Shown piece after piece: positions 24,488-33,274 of a stretch of DNA of 64,000 nt (the first letter of the stretch is position 1; the number at the start of each line of letters is the position of its first letter). This DNA comes from Pseudolysinimonas_A sp041984585 (GTDB taxonomy: Bacteria; Actinomycetota; Actinomycetes; Actinomycetales; Microbacteriaceae). The translations under genes and the position numbers were made by a program. The notes under the pieces are model-generated. The model had not been told where the DNA came from, searched no databases, and saw only the letters and a program-made list of their open reading frames with translations. The stretch covers positions 18,566-82,565 of the forward strand of contig JBHIXX010000009.1 of NCBI GenBank assembly GCA_041984585.1, given 5' to 3'.

Positions 24488-25105
24488 GTGGAGAAGGTCG
24501 ACCTGAAGCGGGAGATCGACTCCTACCGGGCGTCGGTCGGCGAGTTCCGGATGCTGCGGGTGCCGCCCCTGCGCTACCTGATGATCGACGGGCACGGCGA
24601 TCCGAACACGGCGGCGGAGTACCGGCGCGCGCTCGAGACCCTCTACCCGGTGGCCTACAAGCTCAAATTCGCCAGCAAGCGCGAGCTGGAGCGCGACTAC
24701 GTCGTCGCGCCGCTCGAGGGGCTGTGGTGGGCCGCCGACATGACCTCGTTCACGTCGGCGCGCGACAAGTCGGCGTGGCACTGGACGCTGATGCTCCTGG
24801 TCCCCCACTGGGTGCCCGACGACATGGTGGATGCCGCGGTCGAGGCGGCGACGGCGAAGGCCCCGCAGGACGGACTCGCCCTCCTGCGGCTCGAGACCCT
24901 CGACGAGGGCGACTGCGTGCAGACGCTGCACGTCGGCTCCTACGACGACGAGGCGCCGGTGCTGGCGCGGATGCACGACGAGGTCATCCCGGGCCACCGG
25001 ATGCGACCACGCGGCACCCACCACGAGATCTACCTGAGCGACGCCCGCCGGGTCGCCCCGGAGAAGCTGCGCACCATCCTGCGCCAGCCGGTCGAACCCG
25101 CCTGA
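24488..25105 (+). CDS. GyrI-like small-molecule-binding domain protein
   Basis: A 205-residue stand-alone GyrI-like/SOUL-type domain. Relatives bind or detoxify small hydrophobic ligands or inhibit gyrase. Typical features are PPLRYLMIDGHGDPN near the start, the central tryptophan-rich LEGLWWAADM and the final GTHHEIYLSDARRV. It is preceded by GGGAGGCGGATC and lies 87 bases after phoH behind a hairpin, so it is probably transcribed separately. Confidence 0.85.
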   Translation: MEKVDLKREIDSYRASVGEFRMLRVPPLRYLMIDGHGDPNTAAEYRRALETLYPVAYKLKFASKRELERDYVVAPLEGLWWAADMTSFTSARDKSAWHWTLMLLVPHWVPDDMVDAAVEAATAKAPQDGLALLRLETLDEGDCVQTLHVGSYDDEAPVLARMHDEVIPGHRMRPRGTHHEIYLSDARRVAPEKLRTILRQPVEPA

Positions 25106-25166
25106 CCCCGACCCGGGTCGGTCACGGGCTGTGCACGGCCTCCGCCGCCCGCGCGTCGGGCGCCGC

Positions 25167-25172
25167 TAGCAT
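25167..25172 (+). promoter_or_regulatory. -10 box of leaderless A24 peptidase promoter
   Basis: TAGCAT ends 6 bases before the ATG at 25179 with no ribosome-binding site. Confidence 0.55.
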
Positions 25173-25178
25173 CCGGGC

Positions 25179-25724
25179 ATGCGCTCGACGCTGTGGTGGC
25201 AGGTTCCCGTGGGCGTCGCGCTCGCTGGGCTCGTGCTCGCCGCGCTCGGGCCCACGCCGGCGGCGATCCCCGGGGTGGCGGTCGCGGCGACGGGCGCCGA
25301 ACTGACCCGGGTCGATATCCGGGAGCACCGGCTGCCCAACCGGATGACGCTGCCGCTCATCGTCGCGGGAGTCGTCGGGGTCGGGGCGACCTGGCTGACC
25401 ACGGGGGAGTTCCCGCTCGTCCCGGTCGTCGCGGCGCTCGCGACGGCGGGGGTGTTCCTGCTCACCGCGCTGGTCGGAGGCATGGGGATGGGCGACGTGA
25501 AGCTCGCCGCCGCCCTTGGTCTGGCGTCGCCCGTGCCACTGCTCGCCCTCGGCTGGCCGGTGCTCGCGACCCTCACCGGCGGCATCGCCTCGGTCGTCGT
25601 GCTCATCCGCCAGGGGCGCCGGGGCCGCATCGCGTTCGGCCCGTTCCTGCTGCTCGGCTACGTCGGTGTGCTCGTCGCGCTGCTCGTTCTCGGTCTCAGT
25701 ACCGCGAGCCTCGCGGCCGAGTGA
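25179..25724 (+). CDS. Prepilin peptidase (A24 family), lone
   Basis: A 181-residue aspartyl protease with about six membrane helices and no methyltransferase domain. The two catalytic Asp residues are in RVDIREHRLPNRM and GGMGMGDVKLAAA. It would cleave type IV pilin-like leader peptides of Tad or type II systems. No pilin, ATPase or assembly gene is in this window, so its substrates are encoded elsewhere. It ends 9 bases before the convergent hepT stop. Confidence 0.9.
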   Translation: MRSTLWWQVPVGVALAGLVLAALGPTPAAIPGVAVAATGAELTRVDIREHRLPNRMTLPLIVAGVVGVGATWLTTGEFPLVPVVAALATAGVFLLTALVGGMGMGDVKLAAALGLASPVPLLALGWPVLATLTGGIASVVVLIRQGRRGRIAFGPFLLLGYVGVLVALLVLGLSTASLAAE

Positions 25725-25733
25725 GGCCGGGTG

Positions 25734-26078
25734 CTATTGCGCCCCGTCGATGAGTTCGTCGACGAGTGCGAACAGTTCGGGAACGCGGGTCGACGCTGCA
25801 GACCAGACGACATGGTCGTCCACGACCGCGTAACCATGAGCGAGCACGTTGCGAAGGCCGACGATCCGGGCCAAAGCCGGAATCTTCTCGGCACTGTCCG
25901 GATCGAGACGCCGCAGAGTGTTCAGCGCCTCACCGATGATCCCGAGTTGTCGTTCCACGGCGGACCGGCGGAGCTCGTCGGCCAGGTATTCCTGCTCGTC
26001 GATTCCGTCGATGAAGCGGGCGATCCGCTCGGCGGCGTGACGGACATCCCAGAGAAGAGCAGTCGCCTCAGGCTGCAT
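25734..26078 (-). CDS. hepT: HepT-like HEPN-domain toxin (DUF86)
   Basis: A 114-residue HEPN RNase of the HepT-MntA toxin-antitoxin type. The catalytic motif is RNVLAHGY, which fits Rx4HxY. In studied systems the Tyr of this motif is AMPylated by the MntA partner, which inactivates the toxin. It overlaps mntA by 11 bases, so the antitoxin gene is read first. Base composition is slightly less GC-rich than its neighbours, which suggests acquisition. Confidence 0.9.
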   Translation of the reverse strand: MQPEATALLWDVRHAAERIARFIDGIDEQEYLADELRRSAVERQLGIIGEALNTLRRLDPDSAEKIPALARIVGLRNVLAHGYAVVDDHVVWSAASTRVPELFALVDELIDGAQ

Positions 26079-26373
26079 AGAGTTCCCGCGCGGTGGTGAG
26101 CGCGCGTGCCTCGAAGTACGGGTTGCGGATGGCGTCGGCCATCACCAGATCGACCGAGCGGCCGAAGAGCGACTCCAAGTCCTCCTTCAGGCCGAAGTAG
26201 GCGTCGAACGGGTCCACAACGCCGGGCTGGAACTCCACCAGGAGGTCCACATCGCTGTGCCGATCGTCGAAGCGCCCCTCGGCGGCCGAGCCGAACAGTC
26301 GCATCCGTTGCACACCGCGGGCACGACAGAGCGCCGCGAGCGCGTCGCGGTCGATCACCAGATCGGACGCCAT
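26068..26373 (-). CDS. mntA: MntA-like nucleotidyltransferase antitoxin
   Basis: A 101-residue minimal nucleotidyltransferase. The catalytic core is FGSAAEGRFDDRHSDVDLLV, a GS-X11-DxD version of the usual GS-X10-DxD motif, with a third acidic residue in SVDLVM. In related pairs it AMPylates HepT. The ATG at 26373 is fixed by TACACT 6 bases upstream. A longer in-frame start at about 26436 has no support. Confidence 0.88.
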   Translation of the reverse strand: MASDLVIDRDALAALCRARGVQRMRLFGSAAEGRFDDRHSDVDLLVEFQPGVVDPFDAYFGLKEDLESLFGRSVDLVMADAIRNPYFEARALTTARELYAA

Positions 26374-26379
26374 GCGGGG

Positions 26380-26385
26380 AGTGTA
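26380..26385 (-). promoter_or_regulatory. -10 box of leaderless mntA-hepT promoter
   Basis: On the minus strand TACACT lies 6 bases before the mntA ATG; no ribosome-binding site is present. Confidence 0.55.
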
Positions 26386-26459
26386 TCGATCTCGGCGTCC
26401 GGCCTCGGCTAGCCCGGCCGCTGGGCATCTGAGCAAGTCGAGGATCGTCGGCGGGCGGC

Positions 26460-27860
26460 TCAGCCCGGGTGGGTCATGCTGAGCACGTCGAGGGCGGCAT
26501 CCAGCTGGTCCTCGGTGAGCTCGCCCCGGTCGACGAAGCCGAGGTCGAGCGTGGCCTCGCGCACGGTCATGCCGTTCTTCACCGAGTGCTTGGCGATCCT
26601 CGCCGCGTTCTCGTAGCCGATCAGCTTGTTGAGCGGGGTGACGATCGACGGCGACGACTCGGCGAGGGCCCGGGCGCGCTCCTCGTTGGCCTCGAGCCCG
26701 ACGACGGTCTTGTCGGCGAGCACGCGGCTCGAGTTGGCGAGCAGCCGGATCGACTCGAGCAGCGAGGTGCCCATCACCGGGATGGCGACGTTCAGCTCGA
26801 ACGAACCGCTGGCGCCCGCCCAGGCGACGGTCGCGTCGTTGCCGACGACCCGCGCGCAGACCATGAGCACGGCCTCGGGGATGACGGGGTTGACCTTGCC
26901 CGGCATGATCGACGACCCGGGCTGCAGGTCGGGGATGCTCAGCTCGGCGAGGCCGGTGTTGGGGCCGGAGCCCATCCAGCGCAGGTCGTTGCAGATCTTG
27001 GTGAGCGACACCGCGATGGTGCGCAGCGCACCGGATGCCTCGACCAGTCCGTCGCGGGCGCCCTGTGCCTCGAAGTGGTCCAGCGCCTCGGTGATGGGCA
27101 GCCCGGAGCTGTCGGCGACGACGGCGATGACCTTCTCGCTGAAGCCCTTCGGGGTGTTGATGCCGGTGCCGGTGGCGGTGCCGCCGAGCGGCACCTCGGC
27201 GACGCGGGGGAGCGCCGCCTGCACGCGCTCGATGCCGAGGCGGATCTGGCGGGCGTAGCCGCCGAACTCCTGGCCGAGGGTGACCGGGGTGGCATCCATC
27301 AGGTGGGTGCGGCCCGACTTGACGACGTCCTTCCAGAGCGCCGCCTTCTCTTCGAGCGCCCCGGCGAGGTGCTCGAGCGCGGGGATCAGGTCGTTGATGA
27401 GGGCGCCGGTCACGGCGACGTGCACCGAGGTGGGGAACACGTCGTTCGACGACTGCGACATGTTGACGTGGTCGTTGGGGTGCACGTCGGAGCCGAGCTT
27501 GGCGGTCGCGAGGGTCGCGAGCACCTCGTTCATGTTCATGTTCGACGAGGTGCCCGAGCCGGTCTGGTAGGTGTCGACCGGGAAGTGGTCGTGGTGGTCG
27601 CCGGCGACGATCTCGTCCGCGGCGGCGACGATCGAGTCGGCGATCTTCTGGTCGAGCACACCGATCTCGGCGTTGACCATCGCGGCCGCGCGCTTGATGC
27701 GGGCGAGGGCGACGATCTGCGCGCCCTCCAGCCCGCTGCCCGAGATCGGGAAGTTCTCGACCGCGCGCTGCGTCTGCGCCCGGTACAGGGCGGATGCGGG
27801 AACCCGCACCTCGCCCATCGTGTCGTGCTCGATGCGGAATTCCTGCTCGGTGCTGCTCAC
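26460..27860 (-). CDS. fumC: Class II fumarate hydratase
   Basis: Interconverts fumarate and malate in the TCA cycle. It is a 466-residue, iron-independent enzyme, and the superfamily signature GSSIMPGKVNP is intact, with the catalytic His/Ser regions TGSGTSSNMNMNEV and SGRTHLMDATPVTLGQEF. It starts with GTG at 27860. It is followed downstream by the MntA-HepT pair. Nothing unusual. Confidence 0.97.
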   Translation of the reverse strand: MSSTEQEFRIEHDTMGEVRVPASALYRAQTQRAVENFPISGSGLEGAQIVALARIKRAAAMVNAEIGVLDQKIADSIVAAADEIVAGDHHDHFPVDTYQTGSGTSSNMNMNEVLATLATAKLGSDVHPNDHVNMSQSSNDVFPTSVHVAVTGALINDLIPALEHLAGALEEKAALWKDVVKSGRTHLMDATPVTLGQEFGGYARQIRLGIERVQAALPRVAEVPLGGTATGTGINTPKGFSEKVIAVVADSSGLPITEALDHFEAQGARDGLVEASGALRTIAVSLTKICNDLRWMGSGPNTGLAELSIPDLQPGSSIMPGKVNPVIPEAVLMVCARVVGNDATVAWAGASGSFELNVAIPVMGTSLLESIRLLANSSRVLADKTVVGLEANEERARALAESSPSIVTPLNKLIGYENAARIAKHSVKNGMTVREATLDLGFVDRGELTEDQLDAALDVLSMTHPG

Positions 27861-27936
27861 GGCGGCGTGCGGCCTTTCGGTGTGGTGCGGGTTCGGGATG
27901 CGGTGGCGGCAGCGGTGGCGGCGGGCCGCTCCGACG

Positions 27937-28548
27937 TCAGCTCGGGTCGATCGTTCCGATCACCACGGACGGCTCGGCCCGGCCCTCGGCGAGGCGGTAG
28001 TTCGCCCCGACCACGGCCAGCGTACCGTCGGCGACCGCATCCGCGATCAGCTCCGAGCGGGCCACCAGGGCGGCGACGGTGTGCTCGAGGTGGGTGAGGC
28101 CGACATCCTCCGGGCTGCGGCTCGGGGCGGCGCGCACGGCGGGGCGGATGCCGGCGATGTGCCCCGCGATGTGCGGCGGAAGCGGCTTGGCGTCGGGGGC
28201 GTCGAGGTCGATCGCCGCCTGCACGGCGCCGCACGCGTCATGAGCGAGCACGACGACGAGCGGCACGCCCAGCACGCCGACGGCGTACTCCACCGAGGCG
28301 ATGACCGAGTCGGAGATCACCTGGCCGGCGTTGCGGATGACGAACAGGTCGCCGAGCCCCTTGTCGAAGATGATCTCCGCCGCGAGCCGCGAGTCGGAGC
28401 AGCCGAACAGGGCCGCGCTCGGCGCCTGGCCGCCGGTCAGCTCGGTGCGGCGCTCCACGTCCTGACGGGGGTGCGCGGGCTCGCCGGCCACGAAGCGGGC
28501 GTTGCCGCGGGACATCTCGCGCCAGGCGTCGGCGGGGGTGCGGGTCAT
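27937..28548 (-). CDS. Beta-class carbonic anhydrase
   Basis: A 203-residue zinc enzyme that hydrates CO2 to bicarbonate. The zinc-ligand motif FGCSDSR and the pair AHDACGAV (His and Cys ligands) are present, and IRNAGQVISDSVIASVEYAV is the family core. It overlaps DUF4245 by 4 bases (ATGA), as the third gene of an xseB-DUF4245-carbonic anhydrase operon. The C-terminal VVGANYRLAEGRAEPSVVIG is typical. Confidence 0.95.
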   Translation of the reverse strand: MTRTPADAWREMSRGNARFVAGEPAHPRQDVERRTELTGGQAPSAALFGCSDSRLAAEIIFDKGLGDLFVIRNAGQVISDSVIASVEYAVGVLGVPLVVVLAHDACGAVQAAIDLDAPDAKPLPPHIAGHIAGIRPAVRAAPSRSPEDVGLTHLEHTVAALVARSELIADAVADGTLAVVGANYRLAEGRAEPSVVIGTIDPS

Positions 28549-29231
28549 CCGGTGCTCTCCGTTCCGAGGGGGCCGAACCCGGCCGCGTCCAGTTCCGCGG
28601 CGACCGCCGTGGCGAGCGCCGCGAACTCGGCGTCGTCGGCGGTTCCGCCGAGCACGATCGTCGCGCCAGCGGCCTCGGTGACGAGCGCGTAGGCGAGATT
28701 GCCGGGGTCGTCGGCGTCGCGCAGGTCGTACACGTCCCACGCGCGATCGCCGTAGGAGGCGACCCCGGTCGCGCGTGCGCCCTCCAGCTCGGCGGCGGTC
28801 CACGACGGGTTGGCGTCGATGCCCTGGCTGAAGGCGATGTACTGCCCGCCCGGCGTGAGGAATCCGACGCGCCACGCCTGCACGCCGTCGGCTCCGGTGC
28901 CGAGGCCGGCCCGGTTGGCGCTCCACCCCTCGGGCAGCGTCGGCACGATCAGCTCCGCATCGGCGGCGGGCTGCGACTGCGCCGCGACCTCCACGTAGTC
29001 GACCCGCAGGAAGTCCTCCGGCGGGTCGGGCCGCACCACGACGGCGACGAGGAAGGCGACGATCGCGAGCGACGCGAGGATGGCGCCGACGAACGCGATC
29101 GGGGTCTGGTTGCGGCGGCGCTCGGCGCGGGTGCTCGCCTTGCGGTACGCCTCCTCGGCGGGTGTCTCGGCCCGGCCCAGCTCGGCGACGATCGGGCGCC
29201 CCGCCTCGTCGGTTGCGGTGTACCGGCTCAC
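28545..29231 (-). CDS. DUF4245 family membrane protein
   Basis: A 228-residue protein with a cytoplasmic charged N-terminus, one membrane segment (FVGAILASLAIVAFLVAVVV, about residues 47-66) and an extracytoplasmic domain. The PTLPEGWSANRAG and YIAFSQGIDANPSW motifs are the DUF4245 signature. Function is unknown. Start and stop overlap xseB and the carbonic anhydrase gene, an arrangement common in actinobacteria. Confidence 0.9.
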   Translation of the reverse strand: MSRYTATDEAGRPIVAELGRAETPAEEAYRKASTRAERRRNQTPIAFVGAILASLAIVAFLVAVVVRPDPPEDFLRVDYVEVAAQSQPAADAELIVPTLPEGWSANRAGLGTGADGVQAWRVGFLTPGGQYIAFSQGIDANPSWTAAELEGARATGVASYGDRAWDVYDLRDADDPGNLAYALVTEAAGATIVLGGTADDAEFAALATAVAAELDAAGFGPLGTESTG

Positions 29232-29467
29232 GCGTCGCCCCCGGGTGCGCCGGCCGCGTCGACCGCCGAGCGCGCCTTCTCGAGCCGCTCCTTCGCGCCC
29301 ACGAGCCACTCCTCGCAGCGGCGGGCGAGGGCCTCGCCGCGCTCCCACAGCGCCAGCGACTCCTCGAGCGTGGCGCCGCCCTGCTCGAGCGCCGTCACCA
29401 CCTGCACCAGCTCGTCGCGCGCCTGCTCGTAGCTGAGGTCGGCGATGGGGGCGGGGGAGTCGGCCAC
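29228..29467 (-). CDS. xseB: Exodeoxyribonuclease VII small subunit
   Basis: The 79-residue helical subunit of exonuclease VII, which degrades single-stranded DNA from both ends. The segment LSYEQARDELVQVVTALEQG with LEESLALWERGEALARRCEEWL is the family core. The GTG at 29467 follows a -10 box 6 bases upstream. It lies downstream of xseA on the same strand with its own promoter. Confidence 0.95.
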   Translation of the reverse strand: MADSPAPIADLSYEQARDELVQVVTALEQGGATLEESLALWERGEALARRCEEWLVGAKERLEKARSAVDAAGAPGGDA

Positions 29468-29473
29468 GCCCCC

Positions 29474-29479
29474 AGCCTA
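29474..29479 (-). promoter_or_regulatory. -10 box of leaderless xseB promoter
   Basis: On the minus strand TAGGCT lies 6 bases before the GTG at 29467. Confidence 0.5.
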
Positions 29480-29565
29480 GTTCTGGCGTCCGTCGCGGGC
29501 TCGGTCGGGCGGCGGGCGGCGGGCGTCGAGGGCCGGGGAGTCGGGCGTCGGGCGGGGAGCGCCGA

Positions 29566-30801
29566 TCAGTCGGCGGTCGCGCCCAGCTCGCCGCCGGCGA
29601 CGCGGATGCGCAGCGCGTCGCCCGAGGCGGCGTCCGCCGGGTCGCGCACCACGCCGCGCGGCCCCGACACCACCGCGTAGCCGCGGTCGAGGGTGGCCTG
29701 GGGCGAGAGCGCCCGCAGCCGGGCGCGCAGCTCGTCGACCCGGCGCTGCTCGTGCTCCACCCCGCGCGTGGCGAGTTCGGAGCCGCGCGCGACGTATCGG
29801 GTCAGTTCGTCGGCGCGCTGATCCAGCATCCGCTCCGGGGTGGCGAGCACGGGGCGCGAGCGCAGTGCCGCGATCCGGTCGATCTCGGTACGCACCAGGT
29901 CGCTCACCCGGGTCGCGATGCGGCCGCGCGCGAACCGCACCTTGCCGAGCTCGTCGGCGACATCCGGGATGACGCGCTTGGCGGCATCCGTCGGGGTGGA
30001 GGCGCGCAGGTCGGCGACCTCGTCGAGCAGCGGGCGGTCGTTCTCGTGGCCGATGGCGCTGACGATCGGGGTGGCGATCTCGGCGACGCCGCGCACCAGC
30101 GCCTCGTCGCTGAACGCGAGCAGGTGCTGGAAGTCGCCGCCGCCGCGGGCGACGATGATCACGTCGACTTCGGGGTCGCCGTCGAGCCGCCGGATCGCGC
30201 CGAGCACCTCCAGCGCGGCGCGGTCGCCCTGCACGGCCGCGTAGGCGGCGCGGATGCGCACGCTCGGCCACCGCAGCTCGGCGTTGCGGCGCACGTCCTT
30301 CTCGGCATCCGAGTCGCGCGCGGTGACCAGCCCGACGACGCGCGGGAGGAACGGGACGCGCACCTTGCGTTCCGGGGCGAACAGCCCCTCGGCGGCGAGC
30401 GTGCGGCGCAGCAGCTCGAGCCGCTCGAGCAGGTCGCCGAGCCCGACGTGGCGCAGCTCGAACACCTGCATGGTGAGCGTGCCGCCCTTGGGCCAGAACT
30501 CCGCCTTCACGAGCGCGATCACGCGGTCGCCCTGGCGGAACTCCTCCTTGAGCTTGGTCAGCGTCGACGACCACACCCGGAACGAGACCGTGGCGTCCTG
30601 GCGCAGATCCTTGAGTTTGCCGTAGACGTTCCCACCCGACATGCCCCACTGGGTGATCTCGCCCTCGACCCACACCATGCCGAGCCGGTCGATGTAGTCC
30701 TTGAGCTTCGCGCTGAGGATGCCGACCGGCCAGGGCGCGTCGGCGCGCGACTGCTCGCTGCCGTCGGCGTCGCTCGGCGCCGGTGCTCCGGGGTCGCTCA
30801 T
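29566..30801 (-). CDS. xseA: Exodeoxyribonuclease VII large subunit
   Basis: The 411-residue catalytic subunit. An N-terminal OB fold (VWVEGEITQWGMSGGNVYGKLKD) precedes the nuclease domain with VIIVARGGGDFQHLLAF and IGHENDRPLLDEVADLRASTP, then a helical region and a C-terminal SPQATLDRGYAVV segment. The ATG at 30801 follows TAGGCT by 7 bases. It is divergent from ispH. Confidence 0.95.
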   Translation of the reverse strand: MSDPGAPAPSDADGSEQSRADAPWPVGILSAKLKDYIDRLGMVWVEGEITQWGMSGGNVYGKLKDLRQDATVSFRVWSSTLTKLKEEFRQGDRVIALVKAEFWPKGGTLTMQVFELRHVGLGDLLERLELLRRTLAAEGLFAPERKVRVPFLPRVVGLVTARDSDAEKDVRRNAELRWPSVRIRAAYAAVQGDRAALEVLGAIRRLDGDPEVDVIIVARGGGDFQHLLAFSDEALVRGVAEIATPIVSAIGHENDRPLLDEVADLRASTPTDAAKRVIPDVADELGKVRFARGRIATRVSDLVRTEIDRIAALRSRPVLATPERMLDQRADELTRYVARGSELATRGVEHEQRRVDELRARLRALSPQATLDRGYAVVSGPRGVVRDPADAASGDALRIRVAGGELGATAD

Positions 30802-30808
30802 CTCCGCC

Positions 30809-30814
30809 AGCCTA
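30809..30814 (-). promoter_or_regulatory. -10 box of leaderless xseA promoter
   Basis: On the minus strand TAGGCT lies 7 bases before the xseA ATG. Confidence 0.5.
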
Positions 30815-30896
30815 CGGAGCGCCGCCCACGCCGGGCGCGCCGGTCGGGGCGGGTCGGCGACCGCGACGGCTCCCGGCGACGCGGAGGTCGGCTCCG

Positions 30897-30902
30897 TAGA
30901 CT
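30897..30902 (+). promoter_or_regulatory. -10 box of leaderless ispH promoter
   Basis: TAGACT ends 7 bases before the GTG at 30910, with no ribosome-binding site. Confidence 0.5.
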
Positions 30903-30909
30903 CGGAACC

Positions 30910-31986
30910 GTGCCCGGCATCACCAACGGCGCGATCCCGATCGCCGCTCCCCGCATCCCCGCCCCGCGCGGGCGGCTGCGCGACGAGCCCGTCGCCGGCG
31001 CCAAGCGCGTGCTCATCGCCGCTCCCCGCGGCTACTGCGCCGGCGTCGACCGCGCGGTCGTGACGGTCGAGAAGGCGCTCGAGCAGTACGGCGAGCCGGT
31101 GTACGTGCGCAAGCAGATCGTTCACAACGTGCACGTCGTGGGCGAACTCGAGCAGCGCGGCGCGATCTTCGTCGACGACGTCGCCGAAGTGCCCGAGGGC
31201 TCGCACATCGTGTTCAGCGCCCACGGGGTGTCGCCCGCCGTCGTGCAGGGCGCCGCCGATCGCGGACTGCAGGCGATCGACGCCACCTGCCCGCTCGTCA
31301 CCAAGGTGCACCGCGAGGCGACCCGCTTCTCGAAGCAGGGGCGCACCATCCTGCTCATCGGCCACGCCGGCCACGAGGAGGTCGAGGGCACGATGGGCCA
31401 CGCGCCCGAGGACACGATCCTCGTCGGCACCCCGGACGAGGCCGACACCATCGAGGTGCCCGAGGGGCGCGACCTGGTGTGGATCTCGCAGACCACGCTG
31501 AGCGTCGACGAGACGATGGAGACGGTGCGTCGGCTGCGAGAGCGGTTCCCGCACCTGCAGGATCCGCCCTCCGACGACATCTGCTACGCCACCCAGAACC
31601 GGCAGGTCGCGATCAAGAAGGTGGCCCCGGATGCCGACCTGGTGATCGTCGTCGGCTCGGCCAACAGCTCCAACAGCGTGCGGCTCGTCGAGGTCGCGCT
31701 CGAGCACGGCGCCCGCGCCGCGTACCGCATCGACGACGCGACCGAGATCCGCCAGGAATGGCTCGACGGCGTCGCGACGGTCGGCGTCTCGAGCGGCGCC
31801 TCGGTGCCCGAGATCCTGGTGCAGGAGGTGCTCGAGCAGCTCGCCGACGCCGGCTACTCGACGGTCGACGAGGTGCGCACCGCCGAGGAGGACCTCATGT
31901 TCTCGCTGCCGAAGGAGCTGCGCCCGGCGGGCGCCGACGGCGGTCGCGGCCTCGGCGGTCGTGGCGCGGGCACGTCGACCCGGTAG
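30910..31986 (+). CDS. ispH: 4-Hydroxy-3-methylbut-2-enyl diphosphate reductase
   Basis: Last enzyme of the MEP isoprenoid route, giving isopentenyl and dimethylallyl diphosphate. It is a 358-residue iron-sulfur protein. The three cluster Cys residues are in RGYCAGVDRAV, DATCPLVTKVH and DDICYATQNRQ, and SANSSNSVRLVEVA is the late substrate-binding motif. A 30-residue N-terminal extension and a Gly-rich tail (GGRGLGGRGAG) flank the core. The GTG start is supported by the -10 box. Confidence 0.96.
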   Translation: MPGITNGAIPIAAPRIPAPRGRLRDEPVAGAKRVLIAAPRGYCAGVDRAVVTVEKALEQYGEPVYVRKQIVHNVHVVGELEQRGAIFVDDVAEVPEGSHIVFSAHGVSPAVVQGAADRGLQAIDATCPLVTKVHREATRFSKQGRTILLIGHAGHEEVEGTMGHAPEDTILVGTPDEADTIEVPEGRDLVWISQTTLSVDETMETVRRLRERFPHLQDPPSDDICYATQNRQVAIKKVAPDADLVIVVGSANSSNSVRLVEVALEHGARAAYRIDDATEIRQEWLDGVATVGVSSGASVPEILVQEVLEQLADAGYSTVDEVRTAEEDLMFSLPKELRPAGADGGRGLGGRGAGTSTR

Positions 31987-32083
31987 TGCCGGGGTCCGGC
32001 CGGTCGCGGGCGACCCGCTGACCCGCCTCGTCGCCGACGCCGCCGCGAAACGGCAGAATCGTCCCCGAGCGGGGAGGTGAACG

Positions 32084-33274
32084 GTGCGCATCCGTGTCCT
32101 CCCTCGCGCGACCGCCGAGACGGTCCTCACCTCCGGCATCGTCGTCGCCGGCCGCGCGGCCGGCATCGCCACCCTGCTGCTCACCATCCCGCTGCTGGTC
32201 GAGACCCTCGGCCTGCGCGGCCGCGCCGGTGACCTCGCCCTGCCCCTGCTGCTGCTCGGGCTGATGATCGGCGGACTCGTCGGCCTGCTGCTGCTCCCGA
32301 GGCTGTGGACGGTGCTCGTCTACCTGGGCGGGGGCGCCGTGGCCGTGGCGCTCTACCAGGCCGTGCTGCTCGCCGGCGACCCCGGCATCGTCGACGACGC
32401 GATGTTCCTGCTCAACCGTCCCGCGGTGGCGCTCGCCGTCGCCGGCGGCGTCGCGGTGACGGCGTGGGGAGGGATCGCGTGGGCGGCGGTGTCGTGCTCG
32501 GTCGCGCTCGCCGCATCCGCCGTCGCGTTCGCCGGGGCCGGACTGCCGTTCGACCCGGGCCTCGGGCCGTTCTTCGTGCTCGGTATCGGGGCGGTGGCCT
32601 TCGCCACTCTCGGGGTCGTGCAGGCGGGCGTGCGCCGCAGGGTGCCCGACTTCGACTCGCTCGAGGCGGAGATGCGGCTGGTCGCCCACGGCGAGGATCT
32701 CGCGCGCCGGTCGACCGCGGTGGTGCACGACACCGTGCTCAACGATCTCGCGCTGGTGATGAACGCGCCCGACCGGCTCGACGACCCCGCCCGCGATCGG
32801 CTGCGCGCCGACCTCGAGACGGTGCGCAGCCCCGACTGGATCGCGGGCAGCGACGAGCCCTACACCGACACCGAGGCCGGGCTGCGCAACGACATCGACC
32901 GGCTGGTGAGCGAGTACCAGTGGCACGGGCTCAGCATCCACGTGACCGGGTCGCTCGGCCGCCGGCGCCTCGCGCCGGAGGTCGCGGAGGCGCTGCTCGC
33001 CGCCATCCGCGCCTGCTTCGACAACGTCGTGCGGCACGCCGACGCGACGACGGCGGAACTGGAGCTGTTGGTCGGCGAGGCGGAGATCACGGTGATGGTG
33101 ACCGACCACGGCCGCGGGTTCGACCCCGACGCGGTCGGCGCCGACCGGCTCGGGGTGCGCACGTCGATCGTCGACCGGATGGTGGCGGTCGGCGGCGGGG
33201 CGCGGGTCTGGTCGACGCCCGGCGAGGGCACCTCGGTGATGCTCACGGTGCCGTCGCTCGGGGGGCGCCGATGA
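32084..33274 (+). CDS. Membrane sensor histidine kinase-like protein
   Basis: A 396-residue protein with about six N-terminal membrane helices (residues 15-180) and no periplasmic sensor domain. A dimerisation-type helix has VVHDTVLNDLALV, where His is the likely phosphorylation site, followed by a HATPase domain with N box FDNVVRHADAT, G1 box VTDHGRGFD and G2 box GEGTSVMLTV. It resembles NarX/DesK-type kinases. GGGGAGGTGAACG precedes the GTG. It overlaps the next gene by ATGA, and no response regulator is beside it. Confidence 0.8.
   Translation: MRIRVLPRATAETVLTSGIVVAGRAAGIATLLLTIPLLVETLGLRGRAGDLALPLLLLGLMIGGLVGLLLLPRLWTVLVYLGGGAVAVALYQAVLLAGDPGIVDDAMFLLNRPAVALAVAGGVAVTAWGGIAWAAVSCSVALAASAVAFAGAGLPFDPGLGPFFVLGIGAVAFATLGVVQAGVRRRVPDFDSLEAEMRLVAHGEDLARRSTAVVHDTVLNDLALVMNAPDRLDDPARDRLRADLETVRSPDWIAGSDEPYTDTEAGLRNDIDRLVSEYQWHGLSIHVTGSLGRRRLAPEVAEALLAAIRACFDNVVRHADATTAELELLVGEAEITVMVTDHGRGFDPDAVGADRLGVRTSIVDRMVAVGGGARVWSTPGEGTSVMLTVPSLGGRR

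Noticed and set aside
29752..30909. Open frame running ahead of ispH across the xseA region on the plus strand
   Set aside because: It is the reverse shadow of xseA; ispH homology begins only after 30910 and a promoter box lies just before that start.
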